This document shows positions 17,247 through 26,843 of a stretch of 64,000 nucleotides of DNA, in pieces. Positions within the stretch are counted from its first letter, which is position 1. Each line of letters begins with the position of its first letter. The position numbers and the translations under genes were made by a program. The notes under the pieces are model-generated. The model worked only from the letters and a program-made list of their open reading frames with translations, was not told the DNA's origin and ran no database searches. Source of the stretch: Rhizorhapis suberifaciens (GTDB taxonomy: Bacteria; Pseudomonadota; Alphaproteobacteria; Sphingomonadales; Sphingomonadaceae); the NCBI RefSeq assembly GCF_014200045.1, contig NZ_JACHOV010000006.1, forward strand, positions 1-64,000, in the 5' to 3' direction.

Positions 17247-18341
17247 CTATTCCCTTGCCCATTCGCTAACCGCTTCATCGATATCTTCGCGGACCGGTGC
17301 CGGTGCCCAGCGTATGGCACTCGGCGTCGCCGAGAAGCGCGGCGCAGGTGTGGGCTGCCGTACGCCATCGACGGTCACGAACATACCGCGCGCAACATTG
17401 TGCGGATGATCGGGCGCTTCGGTCATGCTTAGCACCGGCGCGAAGCAGATGTCGGTATATTCCATGATTTTGCACCATTCTTGCCGAGTCCTGGTTAGGA
17501 ATATCGCCTTGAGACGCGCTTTCATCTCAGGCCATTTCGCTTGGTCCATCTGATCAGACGCAGCCAGATCTTCCGCCCCGGTCTTTTCCAGCAATAGGGC
17601 ATAGAATTGCGGCTCAATCGACCCGATTGATATCCATTCACCATCGGCGCAACGATAGGTGTCGTAGAAGTGCGCAGCGCCATCGAGCAGATTCGAACTG
17701 CGCTTGTCTGTCCACGTCCCAGCCTCCAGCATGCCGTAGAAGAGCGACATGAGATAGGTGCTCCCGTCGCAGATGGCGGTGTCGACGACTTGCCCTTTAC
17801 CGCTCGCGCGGGCCTGGATCAGCGCGGCCAGGAGTCCTGCAACCAGCAGCATGCCACCGCCGCCATAATCGGCCACCAGGTTTAGCGGGGGAACAGGCTT
17901 GTCGGCCGTTCCAATGGCGTGGAGCGCGCCCGTAATGGCCAGATAGTTGATGTCATGCCCTGCCATCGGCGCGTAGGGACCCGTCTGGCCCCATCCGGTC
18001 ATTCGACCATAGACCAGCGCTCCATTGCGGGCCAGCATCACATCGGGGCCCAGACCAAGGCGTTCCATGACGCCGGGACGAAAACCTTCGAAGACGATTT
18101 CGGCAGATTCGCAGATTTCCAGGCATTTTGCGATATCGGCAGGGCTTTTGAGGTCGAGCGCAATGGTCAGGCGGCCACGCGCATCGATACGCGTCGCGGG
18201 CGGATCGCCCGCCCCCTTTCGATCAATGCGCAATATGTCCGCGCCCATGTCCGACAGCATCGTACCAGCGAAGGGCCCCGGTCCCAGCCCGCCGAATTCC
18301 ACGACCTTGACGCCTGCGAGCGGCCCTGTTGCGTTTGTCAT
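17247..18341 (-). CDS. CaiB/BaiF family III CoA-transferase or 2-methylacyl-CoA racemase
   Basis: The 364-residue protein starts at ATG 18341 with CGGAG upstream. Family III marks are VKVVEFGGLGPGPFAG at the N-terminus, the DMGADILRIDR and ALDLKSP segments, VYGRMTGWGQTGP near 135 and GHDINYLA, which carries the aspartate expected in the active site. The GHDINYLAITGALHAIG run is typical of 2-methylacyl-CoA racemases (AMACR), so racemisation of a branched acyl-CoA is as likely as CoA transfer. It is 28 bp after an enoyl-CoA hydratase gene and should act on the same pathway. Confidence 0.87.
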   Translation of the reverse strand: MTNATGPLAGVKVVEFGGLGPGPFAGTMLSDMGADILRIDRKGAGDPPATRIDARGRLTIALDLKSPADIAKCLEICESAEIVFEGFRPGVMERLGLGPDVMLARNGALVYGRMTGWGQTGPYAPMAGHDINYLAITGALHAIGTADKPVPPLNLVADYGGGGMLLVAGLLAALIQARASGKGQVVDTAICDGSTYLMSLFYGMLEAGTWTDKRSSNLLDGAAHFYDTYRCADGEWISIGSIEPQFYALLLEKTGAEDLAASDQMDQAKWPEMKARLKAIFLTRTRQEWCKIMEYTDICFAPVLSMTEAPDHPHNVARGMFVTVDGVRQPTPAPRFSATPSAIRWAPAPVREDIDEAVSEWARE

Positions 18342-18369
18342 CTTGCACTCCGTTCTATATGATCTGCTG

Positions 18370-19164
18370 TCATGCGCCGGTGAAGCGCGGCTGCCGCTTT
18401 TCCCGAAAGGCGGCGACGCCCTCGGCAAAATCCACGCTGTTCCCAGCCATACGCTGAGCGTTGCGTTCCATCTGGAGCGCCTGGGTCAGCGGCTGTGCCA
18501 ATGCCTGCTGGACGCCATGGCGGATCAGTGCATAGGCGCGCGTTGGCCCGGCCGCGAGCTTGGTCGCGATCGCATCGACGCGCGCATCCAGTTCGTCATC
18601 CTCCGTCATCTCGGAAATCATGCCCCATTCCAGCGCCCTGACCGCCGGAACGCGCTCACCGGTCATCATCATGTGCAGGGCGCGCGAACGACCGATCAGG
18701 CGTGGTAACAGCCACATGCTGCCGGCATCCGGAACCAGGGCGACATTGATGAACGCCTGCATGAAATAGGCAGAGCGCGAAGCGACGACGATATCGGCCG
18801 CCAGTGCCAGCAGGCATCCCGCGCCCACGGCGGGGCCCTGGATCGACGAGATTACGGGCAGTGGCAGCGCGAACAGGCGCTCCATGAGCGGGTTGTAATA
18901 TTGTTCGAGCACCTCGCCCGCATCGAAACCGGTACTGCCGACGGGTGAAGCGCCACCCGACAGATCGGCACCGCTCGAAAAAGCCTTGCCTTCCCCGCTC
19001 AGCACCAGCACCCGCCCGCCACTGTCGTCCCTCACCCGGTCGAGCGCGGAGGTGACTTCCCTTAAAAGCGGTCGACTGAGCGCGTTCAGCGTGGCCGGGC
19101 GGCTTAAGCGCAGCCGTGCAATGCCTTCCCCGACGGTCAAACTAATATGTTGGTAGGCGTCCAT
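18370..19164 (-). CDS. Enoyl-CoA hydratase/isomerase family protein
   Basis: This is a full-length crotonase-fold protein of 264 residues. It has the oxyanion-hole segments GKAFSSGADLSGG near 65 and IQGPAVGAGCLLALAADI near 115, and ends with VAAFREKRQPRFTG, the usual C-terminus. The catalytic Glu positions of a classical hydratase are not obvious (ALVPDAGSMWLLPRL), so isomerase or another crotonase reaction is possible. It is first in a two-gene leftward operon with the CaiB-type enzyme and is divergent from the large ferredoxin oxidoreductase. Confidence 0.88.
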   Translation of the reverse strand: MDAYQHISLTVGEGIARLRLSRPATLNALSRPLLREVTSALDRVRDDSGGRVLVLSGEGKAFSSGADLSGGASPVGSTGFDAGEVLEQYYNPLMERLFALPLPVISSIQGPAVGAGCLLALAADIVVASRSAYFMQAFINVALVPDAGSMWLLPRLIGRSRALHMMMTGERVPAVRALEWGMISEMTEDDELDARVDAIATKLAAGPTRAYALIRHGVQQALAQPLTQALQMERNAQRMAGNSVDFAEGVAAFREKRQPRFTGA

Positions 19165-19382
19165 GCCAAACCTTGCCTTTCGGTCATGCGGGGTGAAATC
19201 GGCTGCGACCTAGCCGCAGCGCGGTCCGCTTGTCGCGCTACGAAACACTGTTCCAGGAGCATGAACAAAAGTCAGATCATCGACGGACAAGAAGTTGCCC
19301 CATCCCTCTGCTATCTGTGACGCCAATCTCCGCGCCTGATCGCGCCGACAACCGAGACTTTCCTAAAGAAGGCAAGCGCCCG

Positions 19383-22300
19383 ATGACAAAGACCGCAACG
19401 ACGCTGGATGACAAATATCTGCAGGAAACCGGCAGGGTCCTTCTGTCGTCCAATCAGGCCCTGGTGCGCCTGCCGCTCGACCAGTCCCGGCGCGACGCCG
19501 CAAGGGGCATGAAGACCGCTGGCTACATATCGGGATATCGAGGCTCGCCGCTCGGCGTGTACGACGCCGCCCTGTGGGCCGCCCAGAAACATCTCGACGC
19601 GCACGCCATCATGTTCGAGCCTGGCCTCAACGAGGAACTGGCCGCCACCGCCATTCGCGGAACCCAGCAACTCGCCTGGTTTGGAAAATCCGATTATGAG
19701 GGTATTTTCGGCCTCTGGTACGGCAAGGGGCTGGGGTTGGATCGCGCGAACGAGGCGCTCAAGCTCGGCAATATGGAAGGGTCCTCGGCCACCGGCGGGT
19801 TCCTCGTGGTTGCCGGCGACGATCATGGCGGCAAGTCCTCTGCCACTGCGCATCAGTCGGAACATGCGCTGATCGCCAGCTTGATCCCCACCCTCTATCC
19901 GGCAACCACGGGCGAGATGCTGGAATATGGCATGTTCGGCTGGGAAATGTCGCGCTGCAGCGGTGCCTATGTCGGCCTGAAATGCATTACAGACACGCTA
20001 GACCTGACCGCATCGGTCGAATTGCCGGACATTCACCGCGTTTACTCCAAGCCGGATGACATGACGATGCCGCCCGACGGCCTCAATCTCATCAAGGGCA
20101 TGACGCCCCTGCGCATGGAAGAGATGCTGGTCAATTATCGCCTGCCTGCGGCAGAGGCGTTCGCGCGGGTCAACCGCATCGACCGGACCCCGATCGACGG
20201 CGAACGTCGCGTCCTGGGCCTGGTCGCCGCTGGCAAGGCCTATCTCGACCTGCGCCAGGCAATGGTTGACCTGGGCCTCAGCGAAGAAAAGTGCCGCGCG
20301 CTCGGCATTCGTCTCTACAAGCCGGGCCTCATCTGGCCGATGGAGCGCGAAGGCGCGCTGGCGTTCGCGTCGGGTCATCGCGCGCTGCTGGTCGTCGAGG
20401 AAAAGCGGCCAGTGATGGAAGACCAGCTAGCCCGCTATTTCTATGCGCTCGATGCTGATCGCCGCCCCGCGATCCTGGGCAAGCAGGACCTGGCCGGAAA
20501 GCCGATGCTGCCCGCAATCGGCGAACTCAATCCGCAGCTGGTGCGCAGGGCGCTGCGCGATGCGCTGGTCCAGATCGGCATCGAGGATGAGGATGTCGAG
20601 AAGCGTTTCGCCTATTTCCACGACCTGGAAGGGCAGGCCATATTGATCGGCGGCGGCGGCAAATATCGTCCCGCCTTTTATTGCTCGGGCTGCCCGCACA
20701 ACACGTCGACCAAGATTCCCGATGGCAGCATCGCTATCGCGGCGGTAGGCTGTCAGGGTCTGGCTGCCTATGTGATGCCCGAACGTCGCACGATGCTGCC
20801 TGTTGGCATGGGTTCCGATGGCATGCCGTGGGTATCGGTCGGGAAATTCGTGGAAATGCCACACGTTTTCCAGAATATGGGCGACGGCACCTATTCCCAT
20901 TCCGGTATCCTGGCGATCCGCGCCGCTGTCGCCGCCAAGGCGAACATGACCTTCAAGATCCTGTTCAACGATGCGGTGGCGATGACGGGTGGCCAGCCGG
21001 TCGAGATGCATATCTCGCCCATCGACATGCTGAACCAGCTGGTGTCGGAGCAGGTCTCGCCGGTGCTGCTGGTGTCGGACGATCCGGAAAAATATGCGCG
21101 GTCCAAACTGCCCGAAGGCGTCGAAGTCTTCGATCGCGACATGATGGATATGCTCCAGCGCCGCCTGCGGACACAGAAGGGCGTCTCTGCTATCGTGTAT
21201 GAGCAGACCTGCGCCACGGAGAAGCGCCGCCGCCGCAAGCGCGGGTCCTATCCCGATCCCGACAAGCGCGTGTTCATCAACCAGGATGTCTGCGAAGGCT
21301 GCGGCGATTGCTCGGTCAAGTCGAACTGCGTCAGCATCACGCCGCTGGAAACCGAATTTGGTCGCAAGCGCGCGATCGACCAGTCGACCTGCAACAAGGA
21401 TTTCAGTTGCGTGAAGGGCTTCTGCCCGTCCTTCGTGACGGTACAGGGCGCCAAGATCGCGACCCATGTGTCAGGCGATGCAGCGCGCATCGACGCCATG
21501 ATCGCGGCGCTTCCCACGCCGGAAATCCATGTGCTGGGTGAAGAATGCTATAACATCCTTGTCGGCGGGATCGGCGGCACCGGGGTGCTGACTGTCGGCG
21601 CGATTCTGGGCATGGCGGCCCATCTGGAGGGCAAGGGCTGTAGCGTCCTCGACCTCACTGGCATGGCGCAGAAGGGCGGGGCGGTGACAAGCCACATCCG
21701 CATCGGCCATTCGCCTGAGACTATCTACGCCGCGCGCCTGGGCATCGGTGCGACCGACGTGATTCTCGCTTGCGACATGATCGTCGGATCGGGCGCCGAC
21801 GTGCTCAAGAGCATCCGGCCTGGCCATACCGCCGCTGTCGTCAACCAGGACGTCACGCCTACCGGCGAGTTCCAGACCAACCGAAATCTCGACCTGGGCG
21901 AAGAGGCGATGGAGGCCACGATCCTCAAGGCGCTGCGGGGCGGGGCCTATCTGCCCTTCCACGCCTCCCGCCTGGCGACTGACCTGATCGGCGACAGCAT
22001 CGCGACCAACATCATGATGGTGGGCTATGCCGCGCAAAAGGGCCTGCTCCCGGTCAGTGTCGCTTCCATCGAGGAAGCGATCAAGCTGAACGGAACATTC
22101 GTGAAGGGCAATCTGCGCACCTTCGCGCTCGGTCGCCTCGCCGCGTACGATCCAGGGGGGCTCGCCCGCGAAATCGGCGCTGCAACGGAACTACCGAGGC
22201 TCGACACTGTCGATGCGGTCCTAGAAAGCCGTGGCCACCTGCTCGCCGACTATCAGAACCAGGCATATGCCGACGGCTACGCCAGCTTCGTGCGGGACAT

Positions 22301-22883
22301 GGAGCGGCGGATCGCGGCGAGGGGGCTGGAAGGCGGCGACCTGCTGGTGCGTGACATCGCCCTGACGCTCGGTCGCATCATGGCCTATAAGGACGAATAT
22401 GAAGTCGCCCGCCTGCACAGCGATCCCAAGTTCTGGGACCGTCTGAACCGTCAGTTCAACGGCGATTTCAAGGTGACTTTCCACCTCGCCCCGCCGATGC
22501 TGCCCGGTAAGGATCAGGACGGAAAGCCGCGCAAGCGCGAATTCGGCGGCTGGATGCTCCCGGTGTTCCGCGCGCTCGCGCGGCTGAAGGGTCTGCGCGG
22601 CACGGCGTTCGATCCGTTCGGCTACACCGCCGAACGCCGTTTCGAGCGCAAGCTGATCGAGGATTATCGCGCGTTGATGGCCGATGTCATCGACCGGGTC
22701 GATCAGCGGACGTTGCCGGTAGCGCTCGAACTGGCGAGCGCGGCCTATGACATCCGTGGCTATGGCCATGTGAAGGAAGAGTCGATCGCGGAATATGAAA
22801 AGCGGATCGGCGAACTTCGCGCGGCATTTTGCGCTCCGCCGGAGATCGCGGCCGCCGACCCGGTGCCAACCCTGGTCGGCTGA
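19383..22883 (+). CDS. Indolepyruvate ferredoxin oxidoreductase, fused alpha/beta subunits
   Basis: The 1166-residue protein combines the IorA-like thiamine-pyrophosphate half (GYRGSPLGVYD near residue 45; YCSGCPHNTSTK and GMGSDGMPW in the C-terminal TPP domain), a ferredoxin-type cluster motif CEGCGDCSVKSNC near 637, and the IorB-like gamma domain with NILVGGIGGTGVLTVG near 723. A C-terminal domain of about 250 residues follows, as in the long aerobic forms. The reaction is oxidative decarboxylation of an aryl- or alkyl-2-oxo acid to an acyl-CoA with ferredoxin reduction. The start at 19383 is preferred over ATG 19230, whose first 51 residues are not conserved-looking. It is flanked by CoA-ester enzymes that could use its product. 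Confidence 0.9.
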   Translation: MTKTATTLDDKYLQETGRVLLSSNQALVRLPLDQSRRDAARGMKTAGYISGYRGSPLGVYDAALWAAQKHLDAHAIMFEPGLNEELAATAIRGTQQLAWFGKSDYEGIFGLWYGKGLGLDRANEALKLGNMEGSSATGGFLVVAGDDHGGKSSATAHQSEHALIASLIPTLYPATTGEMLEYGMFGWEMSRCSGAYVGLKCITDTLDLTASVELPDIHRVYSKPDDMTMPPDGLNLIKGMTPLRMEEMLVNYRLPAAEAFARVNRIDRTPIDGERRVLGLVAAGKAYLDLRQAMVDLGLSEEKCRALGIRLYKPGLIWPMEREGALAFASGHRALLVVEEKRPVMEDQLARYFYALDADRRPAILGKQDLAGKPMLPAIGELNPQLVRRALRDALVQIGIEDEDVEKRFAYFHDLEGQAILIGGGGKYRPAFYCSGCPHNTSTKIPDGSIAIAAVGCQGLAAYVMPERRTMLPVGMGSDGMPWVSVGKFVEMPHVFQNMGDGTYSHSGILAIRAAVAAKANMTFKILFNDAVAMTGGQPVEMHISPIDMLNQLVSEQVSPVLLVSDDPEKYARSKLPEGVEVFDRDMMDMLQRRLRTQKGVSAIVYEQTCATEKRRRRKRGSYPDPDKRVFINQDVCEGCGDCSVKSNCVSITPLETEFGRKRAIDQSTCNKDFSCVKGFCPSFVTVQGAKIATHVSGDAARIDAMIAALPTPEIHVLGEECYNILVGGIGGTGVLTVGAILGMAAHLEGKGCSVLDLTGMAQKGGAVTSHIRIGHSPETIYAARLGIGATDVILACDMIVGSGADVLKSIRPGHTAAVVNQDVTPTGEFQTNRNLDLGEEAMEATILKALRGGAYLPFHASRLATDLIGDSIATNIMMVGYAAQKGLLPVSVASIEEAIKLNGTFVKGNLRTFALGRLAAYDPGGLAREIGAATELPRLDTVDAVLESRGHLLADYQNQAYADGYASFVRDMERRIAARGLEGGDLLVRDIALTLGRIMAYKDEYEVARLHSDPKFWDRLNRQFNGDFKVTFHLAPPMLPGKDQDGKPRKREFGGWMLPVFRALARLKGLRGTAFDPFGYTAERRFERKLIEDYRALMADVIDRVDQRTLPVALELASAAYDIRGYGHVKEESIAEYEKRIGELRAAFCAPPEIAAADPVPTLVG

Positions 22884-22913
22884 TCTGCCGGCCCGACGGA
22901 CCTGACAATAGGT

Positions 22914-22941
22914 CCGGTCGCAATGACCGGGCCCTTTTTTT
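22914..22941 (+). terminator. Rho-independent terminator
   Basis: CCGGTC and GACCGG pair around GCAAT and are followed by GCCC and seven T's, 31 bp after the oxidoreductase stop. An outer stem using GGACC/GGTCC lies just before it. It separates the rightward oxidoreductase gene from the convergent hydratase gene. Confidence 0.8.
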
Positions 22942-22963
22942 CGCGTGATTTCGAAAGCGCGTA

Positions 22964-23770
22964 TCAGCACCCGGTAAAGGCGGCGGGTCGCTTCTCCGTG
23001 AAGGCGGCGGTTGCTTCCTTATAGTCGTCTGTCATCGACGCAAGGATCTGCGATCGGTTCTCCAGTTCCAATGCCGCGCGAAAGCTGGGGGCGTCCAGAT
23101 TTTGCCAGAATATCTTCTTGGTATGCTTGATCCCGAAAGGGCTGTTGGCCAGGATCTGTCGTGCATAAGCCGTCGCTTCGGGCAAGAGCGCCGCGTCGTC
23201 AACCATGCGTATCGCCAGTCCGATCCGCTCGGCTTCTTCCGCTTCCACCGCGCGCCCGGTCAACAATATGTCGAACGCGCGCGCCGCCCCGATCAGCCGG
23301 GGCAGCATATAGCTCATCCCGGTCTCGCCGGCGGTCAGCCCCAGTCGGACCGAGGCATTCATGAACTTCGCGGACCGGGACACGATCCGCACGTCGGACG
23401 CCAGGGCGATCGCCATGCCCGCGCCCACGCACGGTCCGTTGACCGCCGCGATGACGATCTGCGGCATCAGGTGCAACCGTTCGACCATGCCGGCGAACCG
23501 CTCCTGCCAATACATCCGCTCGACCACCCGGCTCGGTGCCTCCCGGTTGCGCGCGTCTGCCGCCGCCACATCCTGCCCGGCGCAAAATCCCCGGCCACTG
23601 CCCGTCAGGATCACCGCGCGAACGTCGCTATCCGCCGCGATCATGTCCAGTTGCGCATTGAACATATCCACCATGTCGCGCGTCAGGGCGTTCAGGCGCT
23701 GGGGCTGGTGGAGCCTGACCACCAGAATCTGGCGGTCGATCTTTTCAACCAGAATCACTGCGTCGTCCAT
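22964..23770 (-). CDS. Enoyl-CoA hydratase/isomerase family protein
   Basis: The product has 268 residues from ATG 23770, which has GAGGAAG directly upstream; ATGs at 23782 and earlier belong to the tail of a broken SDR. Crotonase marks are GSGRGFCAGQDVAAAD near 60 and VNGPCVGAGMAIALASDV near 105, with LGLTAGETGMSYMLPRL following. The C-terminus EATAAFTEKRPAAFTG is complete. It resembles PaaG/PaaF-type proteins (ring-CoA isomerase or hydratase) but the substrate is unknown. It is convergent to the oxidoreductase and appears to have captured a position behind a degraded SDR. Confidence 0.87.
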   Translation of the reverse strand: MDDAVILVEKIDRQILVVRLHQPQRLNALTRDMVDMFNAQLDMIAADSDVRAVILTGSGRGFCAGQDVAAADARNREAPSRVVERMYWQERFAGMVERLHLMPQIVIAAVNGPCVGAGMAIALASDVRIVSRSAKFMNASVRLGLTAGETGMSYMLPRLIGAARAFDILLTGRAVEAEEAERIGLAIRMVDDAALLPEATAYARQILANSPFGIKHTKKIFWQNLDAPSFRAALELENRSQILASMTDDYKEATAAFTEKRPAAFTGC

Positions 23771-24292
23771 GATCTTCCTCATTTCCATAGGTATATTCGA
23801 GCGCGGCATAGCGGACCAGACAATCTACCGCCGCCTTGGCGCAGGCATAGCTGTAGACATGCTCCATCACATGCGTGCTGGCGAGCGAGGAAAGGAGGAT
23901 AATCGATCCTCCCGTCTCCATCGCCGCGGCCATGTGCTGGACGAAATGAACGCTGCCAAGATAGTTGACCTCCATGGACCGCATCGCGTCCTCAGGCGGG
24001 GTATTGGCGACTGTTCCGCCCAGGGGCATGGCCCCGGCGTTGACCGCGACGTCAAGGCGACCGAACCGTTCGATCGCGGTTTGCGTGAGCGCCGCGATAT
24101 CGATCTCGCTTGCCAGGTCGCAGGTCTGGGCAACCACCCGATGGACTCGACCAGGGCCTGAAGTGACGCCTCGCCCCGCGCGGCGACGATGACCTTGGCA
24201 CCCTCTTTAGCGGAGCGTTCGGCGATGGCCCAGCCCGTCCCGGCCTGCGCCGATGCACCGAGCACGGTGGCGACCTTGTCCTTTAGCTGCAT
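23745..24292 (-). pseudogene. Short-chain dehydrogenase, frameshifted and C-terminally truncated
   Basis: From ATG 24292 the frame gives an SDR N-terminus (LKDKVATVLGASAQAGTGWA, then VIVAARGEASLQALVESIG). Near 24135-24141 the SDR frame shifts, and a second frame continues VVAQTCDLASEIDIAALTQT, then RFGRLDVAVNAGAMPLGG, the catalytic YACAKAA and RYAALEY. The shift fits loss of one base in the run encoding ESIG/VVAQ. After RYAALEY the remaining 80 or so residues of an SDR are missing, and the sequence runs into the next hydratase gene. The gene cannot make a full enzyme. Confidence 0.8.
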
Positions 24293-24429
24293 TGTTTCTC
24301 TGCTTCATTGTTGGGTTAATGCAACCTGCATGGCCTTCGCGAACTGCACGCGCAAAGAACGCAGCGATCCGGCTAGCGCCGTGGGAAGGGCGCAGTCTCG
24401 CTTGCCCACCTCTAGCCGTGACTTCGCAT

Positions 24430-25242
24430 TCAGCGCTTCAGTAATGTCTCGACGGTCCGCCGCAGATTGGCACTCGCCATGGATTCCATCTCCAGCGAAA
24501 TTCCCAGTTCGAACGCCTCGTTCGCCCGCGCGCGGGTGAGCGCAGCGAAGGTACGGCGTGTGCCGTTGACGCCTTCTGCGGGCAGGTCGCGTATCTTCTC
24601 GGCTAGCGCGCGCGCCATAGGCAACACCTCTTCGGGGGTGTCCGCCAGATCACTGACGATACCCATGGCATGGGCCTGCTCGCCCGTCATGATGTCGCCG
24701 GTCAGCAGATAACGTTTGGCTCGGCTGATACCGATGGCCTGGGACCATGCGAGTACGCCGCCGTCGCCTGCCACCAGGCCGACATTGACATGGGTGTCGG
24801 CAATCTTGGCGCCCTTCCACGCGACCACCATATCGGCCAGAATCGCGATCGTCGCGCCCAGGCCGATGGCGGCACCCTGCACGGCGGAAATGATTGGAAC
24901 GGGGAAATCGATCAGCCCGTAAAGGACGTTACGCGCGTCCCGTGCCATCTGCGCACGGATGTCGGCGGATGCGTTCGCATCCAGCATCTCGTCGAAGTCG
25001 CCACCGGCGGAAAAGGCTCTGCCTTCGGCCGAAATCACGACTACGCGCAACGCCGCTCCCACCGCGGCAAGCTGGCGCAATGCGGCAACGAACTCGATAT
25101 GTGCCGGCGCATCAAAGCGATTGAGAAGATCTGGCCGGGCCAAACGGATTTCGGCGATGCCATCCACCAAACTGAGTTGAAGGCAGGCATATTCTTGCGT
25201 GGCGATGACGTATATCCTCGACAGGTATGTGAACCGCGACAT
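24430..25242 (-). CDS. Enoyl-CoA hydratase/isomerase family protein
   Basis: The product has about 270 residues. It shows GRAFSAGGDFDEMLD near 75 and VQGAAIGLGATIAILADMVV near 120, the two oxyanion-hole segments of the crotonase fold. The C-terminus is complete but lacks the common AFxEKRxPxFxG ending. The start is uncertain: ATG 25242 has no good ribosome site, and ATG 25314 is also in frame. Its family is the divergent PaaG-like group; the reaction is unknown. It is divergent from the amidohydrolase gene, with a 325-bp intergenic region that should hold promoters for both. Confidence 0.8.
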   Translation of the reverse strand: MSRFTYLSRIYVIATQEYACLQLSLVDGIAEIRLARPDLLNRFDAPAHIEFVAALRQLAAVGAALRVVVISAEGRAFSAGGDFDEMLDANASADIRAQMARDARNVLYGLIDFPVPIISAVQGAAIGLGATIAILADMVVAWKGAKIADTHVNVGLVAGDGGVLAWSQAIGISRAKRYLLTGDIMTGEQAHAMGIVSDLADTPEEVLPMARALAEKIRDLPAEGVNGTRRTFAALTRARANEAFELGISLEMESMASANLRRTVETLLKR

Positions 25243-25567
25243 TAGCCTGTTCGTTGATCCACACCTAGTCGCGCTATTGCCCCTGCCTGCAAAGGCTTGT
25301 GTATCCAAATGCATCGGCTGCTGCCGGTCCAGGCCAATTTTGCTATTTTTATGTGGGCAGCCCGCCTCTGATAATGAAGCCGCTTGTCGATGATAAGGAT
25401 TGGTGCGCCCTTAGGTGGCCGTCGCCGCGATTTATCTCCTGATCCTATGTCCCATGACCCATGGCACCATTTTTACGAACTGACTTTGAAGGGCAGATAT
25501 TCCCAGGCTAACGCCGCTCGCGGAAAGATCGATGTCCGTAAGATCAGAACATAGGAGAAGCGAGGCA
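25243..25567. promoter_or_regulatory. Divergent promoter region, hydratase and amidohydrolase
   Basis: The 325-bp region between two divergent genes has no credible coding frame. It includes the near-repeat CCCATGACCCATGG at 25450-25463. I see no clear operator or riboswitch. Confidence 0.35.
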
Positions 25568-26599
25568 ATGCAAACCCGCAAACAATGGCGCGACCAGATG
25601 ATCGAGAATGCTCTCGACCCCGATCTGCCGATCATCGATTCCCATCATCATCTTTGGATGTCATCCCCGGCCGAGCCGTGGGAGCCCTATACGCCGCAGG
25701 ACATGGCGAAGGATATCGAGACTTGCGGCCATAATGTCGTCGCGACGATCTACACGGATTCGCACGCCAATTACCGGACATCAGGACCCGATGTCCTCAA
25801 GGTCGTAGGCGAAACGGAATTTGCCGATTCCGTCGCCCGCCAGGCGCAAGCCGGCCATGAACTGCCGACAGGTATGTGCGCCGCCATCGTGGCCCATGCC
25901 GATCTGACCCTGGGCGCAGAGGCCGGCGAGGTGCTGGACGCCCATATTGCAGCATCGTCCCGCTTCCGCGGCATCCGTCACATGACCGCATTCGATGTCG
26001 ATCTGCCACCGGTCTACGGCGCCACCGAACCGGGGATCATGGCCAGCCCGGCGTTCCGCGCGGGCTTCGCCGAACTGGCCAAGCGCGGCCTGACATTCGA
26101 CGCCTGGGCATTCCAGCCGCAATTGCCTGAACTGGTCGATCTGTCCAACACATTTCCGGACGCGAACATTGTCGTCAATCATCTTGGCGGACCGCTGGCG
26201 ATCGGCCGCTTCGTCGGGCGGCGCGACGAAGCTTTCGCGCAATGGAAGCGGGACATGGCCCTGCTAGCCCGCAACACCAATGTCTCGCTAAAGCTGGGCG
26301 GCATCAACATGAGCCAGACCGGGATGGACGCCACCGATGCGCTTCGCCCGCACAGTTCGGCAGAGACGGCGCGGCTCCAGCGGGACCATATCCTCACTGC
26401 GATCGATCTGTTTGGCCCTTCGCGCTGTATGTTTGAGAGCAATTTCCCAGTGGACATGCGGTCCATTTCTTACACGCTGATCTGGAACGCGTTCAAGCGG
26501 ATCACAGCCGATCTGTCGTCGGAAGACAGGACCGCCCTGTTTGCAGGAACGGCGGCGCGCGTTTATCGCATGGGGAGCGTGGAGGGTGTCGGTGCTTAG
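25568..26599 (+). CDS. Amidohydrolase family 2 protein (TIM-barrel metal hydrolase or decarboxylase)
   Basis: The product has 343 residues from ATG 25568, which has AGGAGAAGCGAGG upstream. The N-terminal metal motif DSHHHLW (HxH) begins the barrel. NHLGGP near 208 carries the barrel histidine, and MFESNFPVD near 297 carries the C-terminal acid. This is the COG3618/PF04909 type, whose members include lactonases and decarboxylases of aromatic acids. The setting among acyl-CoA genes and the upstream position of an AraC regulator suggest a hydrolytic or decarboxylating step in the same catabolic pathway; the substrate cannot be named. Confidence 0.85.
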   Translation: MQTRKQWRDQMIENALDPDLPIIDSHHHLWMSSPAEPWEPYTPQDMAKDIETCGHNVVATIYTDSHANYRTSGPDVLKVVGETEFADSVARQAQAGHELPTGMCAAIVAHADLTLGAEAGEVLDAHIAASSRFRGIRHMTAFDVDLPPVYGATEPGIMASPAFRAGFAELAKRGLTFDAWAFQPQLPELVDLSNTFPDANIVVNHLGGPLAIGRFVGRRDEAFAQWKRDMALLARNTNVSLKLGGINMSQTGMDATDALRPHSSAETARLQRDHILTAIDLFGPSRCMFESNFPVDMRSISYTLIWNAFKRITADLSSEDRTALFAGTAARVYRMGSVEGVGA

Positions 26600-26843
26600 C
26601 GACATCCTCGTCAGCGGATCGCATTTCCAGAACGCAGATCAATCGCGTCTCGGCTCGTCGCACATGTGCGGCTGGACCAGCCACGCTGCTCCTGTGAGAG
26701 AGCATTTGACAATCCATTCCTCGGGGTGAATAACCATTCCTATAATCGGCAACGATCAGCCGGTGAGCCACTCGATGCAGGCGAAATGGCGTAAAATGCT
26801 TCGTACCGCCGGAATTTAGACGCGGGATGGGATGGAGGATAGG

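Noticed and set aside
20427-21467. Minus-strand open frame of 346 residues inside the ferredoxin oxidoreductase gene
   Set aside because: The plus strand has cofactor and cluster motifs in one frame across the same bases; the antisense frame shows only low-complexity His/Arg/Asp sequence.
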